DNA of 64,000 nt, taken from contig OX235275.1 of assembly GCA_944472155.2 (NCBI GenBank), forward strand, positions 31,536,231-31,600,230, read 5' to 3'. Source of the stretch: Trichobilharzia szidati. Its lineage: Eukaryota > Platyhelminthes > Trematoda > Strigeidida > Schistosomatidae. This document shows, piece after piece, positions 63,721 to 64,000 of this stretch (position 1 is its first letter; every line of letters starts with the position of its first letter). The notes beneath the pieces were generated by a model. That model worked only from the letters and a program-made list of their open reading frames with translations, had not been told where the DNA came from and made no database searches. A program made the translations under genes and the position numbers.

Positions 63721-64000
63721 GGTAAACCAACCCACAAGAACAAACAGTTCAGCGGAGAGTCTCTTTCCGGTCATACAATCTCCATTACATATAACTATTT
63801 TTTCAATGCCTGTTTGTACAATGAGTTTGTCAGACAAGAGTAAAAATTAGTTACCGTTATTATTTGTGTCAACAAAAATGATTTAAGAAAATGTGATGAA
63901 CAATCAAATTGTGAGTAGGAAGGTCGAAGTCTTGAACTGTAGAAAAGTGTTATAGAGGATACATTTTTCTCTCACATGTGATAAAAATAGCTCTCAGTTT
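63721..64000. other. Window end, possible PLE-2 terminal piece
   Basis: ACAGTTCAGCGGAGAGTCTC and TTTCCGGTCATACAATCTCC (63744-63783) resemble PLE-2 ends such as 43850-43895. The rest is AT-rich. Confidence 0.35.

Overview
The window looks like repeat-rich, AT-rich genomic DNA of a schistosome or a close trematode relative. I infer this from the mix of elements: RTE-like and CR1/SR1-like non-LTR retrotransposons, several families of Penelope-like elements (PLEs) with GIY-YIG endonucleases, and tRNA-derived SINEs that carry hammerhead ribozymes, as in the schistosome Sm-alpha repeat. There are no rRNA genes, no complete tRNA genes, no operons and no CRISPR arrays. Only one stretch looks like host coding sequence: a first coding exon at 28514-29599 that ends on a GTAAGT splice donor. 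Its putative promoter and 5' UTR lie at about 27775-28513. It is the only long open frame that matches no repeat elsewhere in the window.

Family names used here are local labels. RTE-A is an RTE-like LINE whose 3' end reads TTGAAGCCCTATGTTCC then ACTAGGAACCCAAGGGAA and an AAT-rich tail. CR1-A is a CR1/jockey-type LINE with a YADD motif and an (AAT)n tail. PLE-1, PLE-2, PLE-3a and PLE-3b are Penelope-like families told apart by their endonuclease and terminal sequences. SINE-1 has a tRNA-like head, a hammerhead and a tail ending near CCCTACAAACCAA. SINE-2 has a tRNA-like head and a tail like the end of RTE-A. SINE-3 has the same kind of head and a different tail.

Layout. 1-1500: RTE-A and CR1-A remnants in opposite orientations. 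2200-4600: SINE remnants and two Sm-alpha-like hammerheads. 5490-6275: a PLE-1 copy inserted in a PLE-3b terminal sequence. 7870-11140: SINE-1, then a PLE-2 copy inside an RTE-A copy that also holds a SINE-3. 11620-12400: a GC-rich block. 12690-14765: a large inverted duplication. 15410-19305: RTE-A, CR1-A, RTE-A. 19853-25250: SINE-2, a PLE-1 foldback with a nested PLE-3a tail, and more PLE copies. 26495-27004: a long PLE-derived palindrome. 27775-29605: the host exon. 30185-31927: three PLE fragments. 33050-40570: SINEs, RTE-A and PLE-3a. 40730-46265: PLE-3b and PLE-2 with SINE-1 and SINE-3. 46570-52505: CR1-A, PLEs, another LINE 3' end, RTE-A. 53770-63720: SINEs, CR1-A, RTE-A, PLE-2.

The strongest result is structural. 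PLE copies of several families end in inverted terminal sequences, and three have recognisable target-site duplications. One terminal sequence contains a minimal hammerhead core. Two SINE types carry separate hammerheads, and several copies share the same substitution at core position 3. Almost everything else is broken retroelement sequence, and none of the element copies looks competent for transposition. All identifications come from reading motifs; no database search was run.
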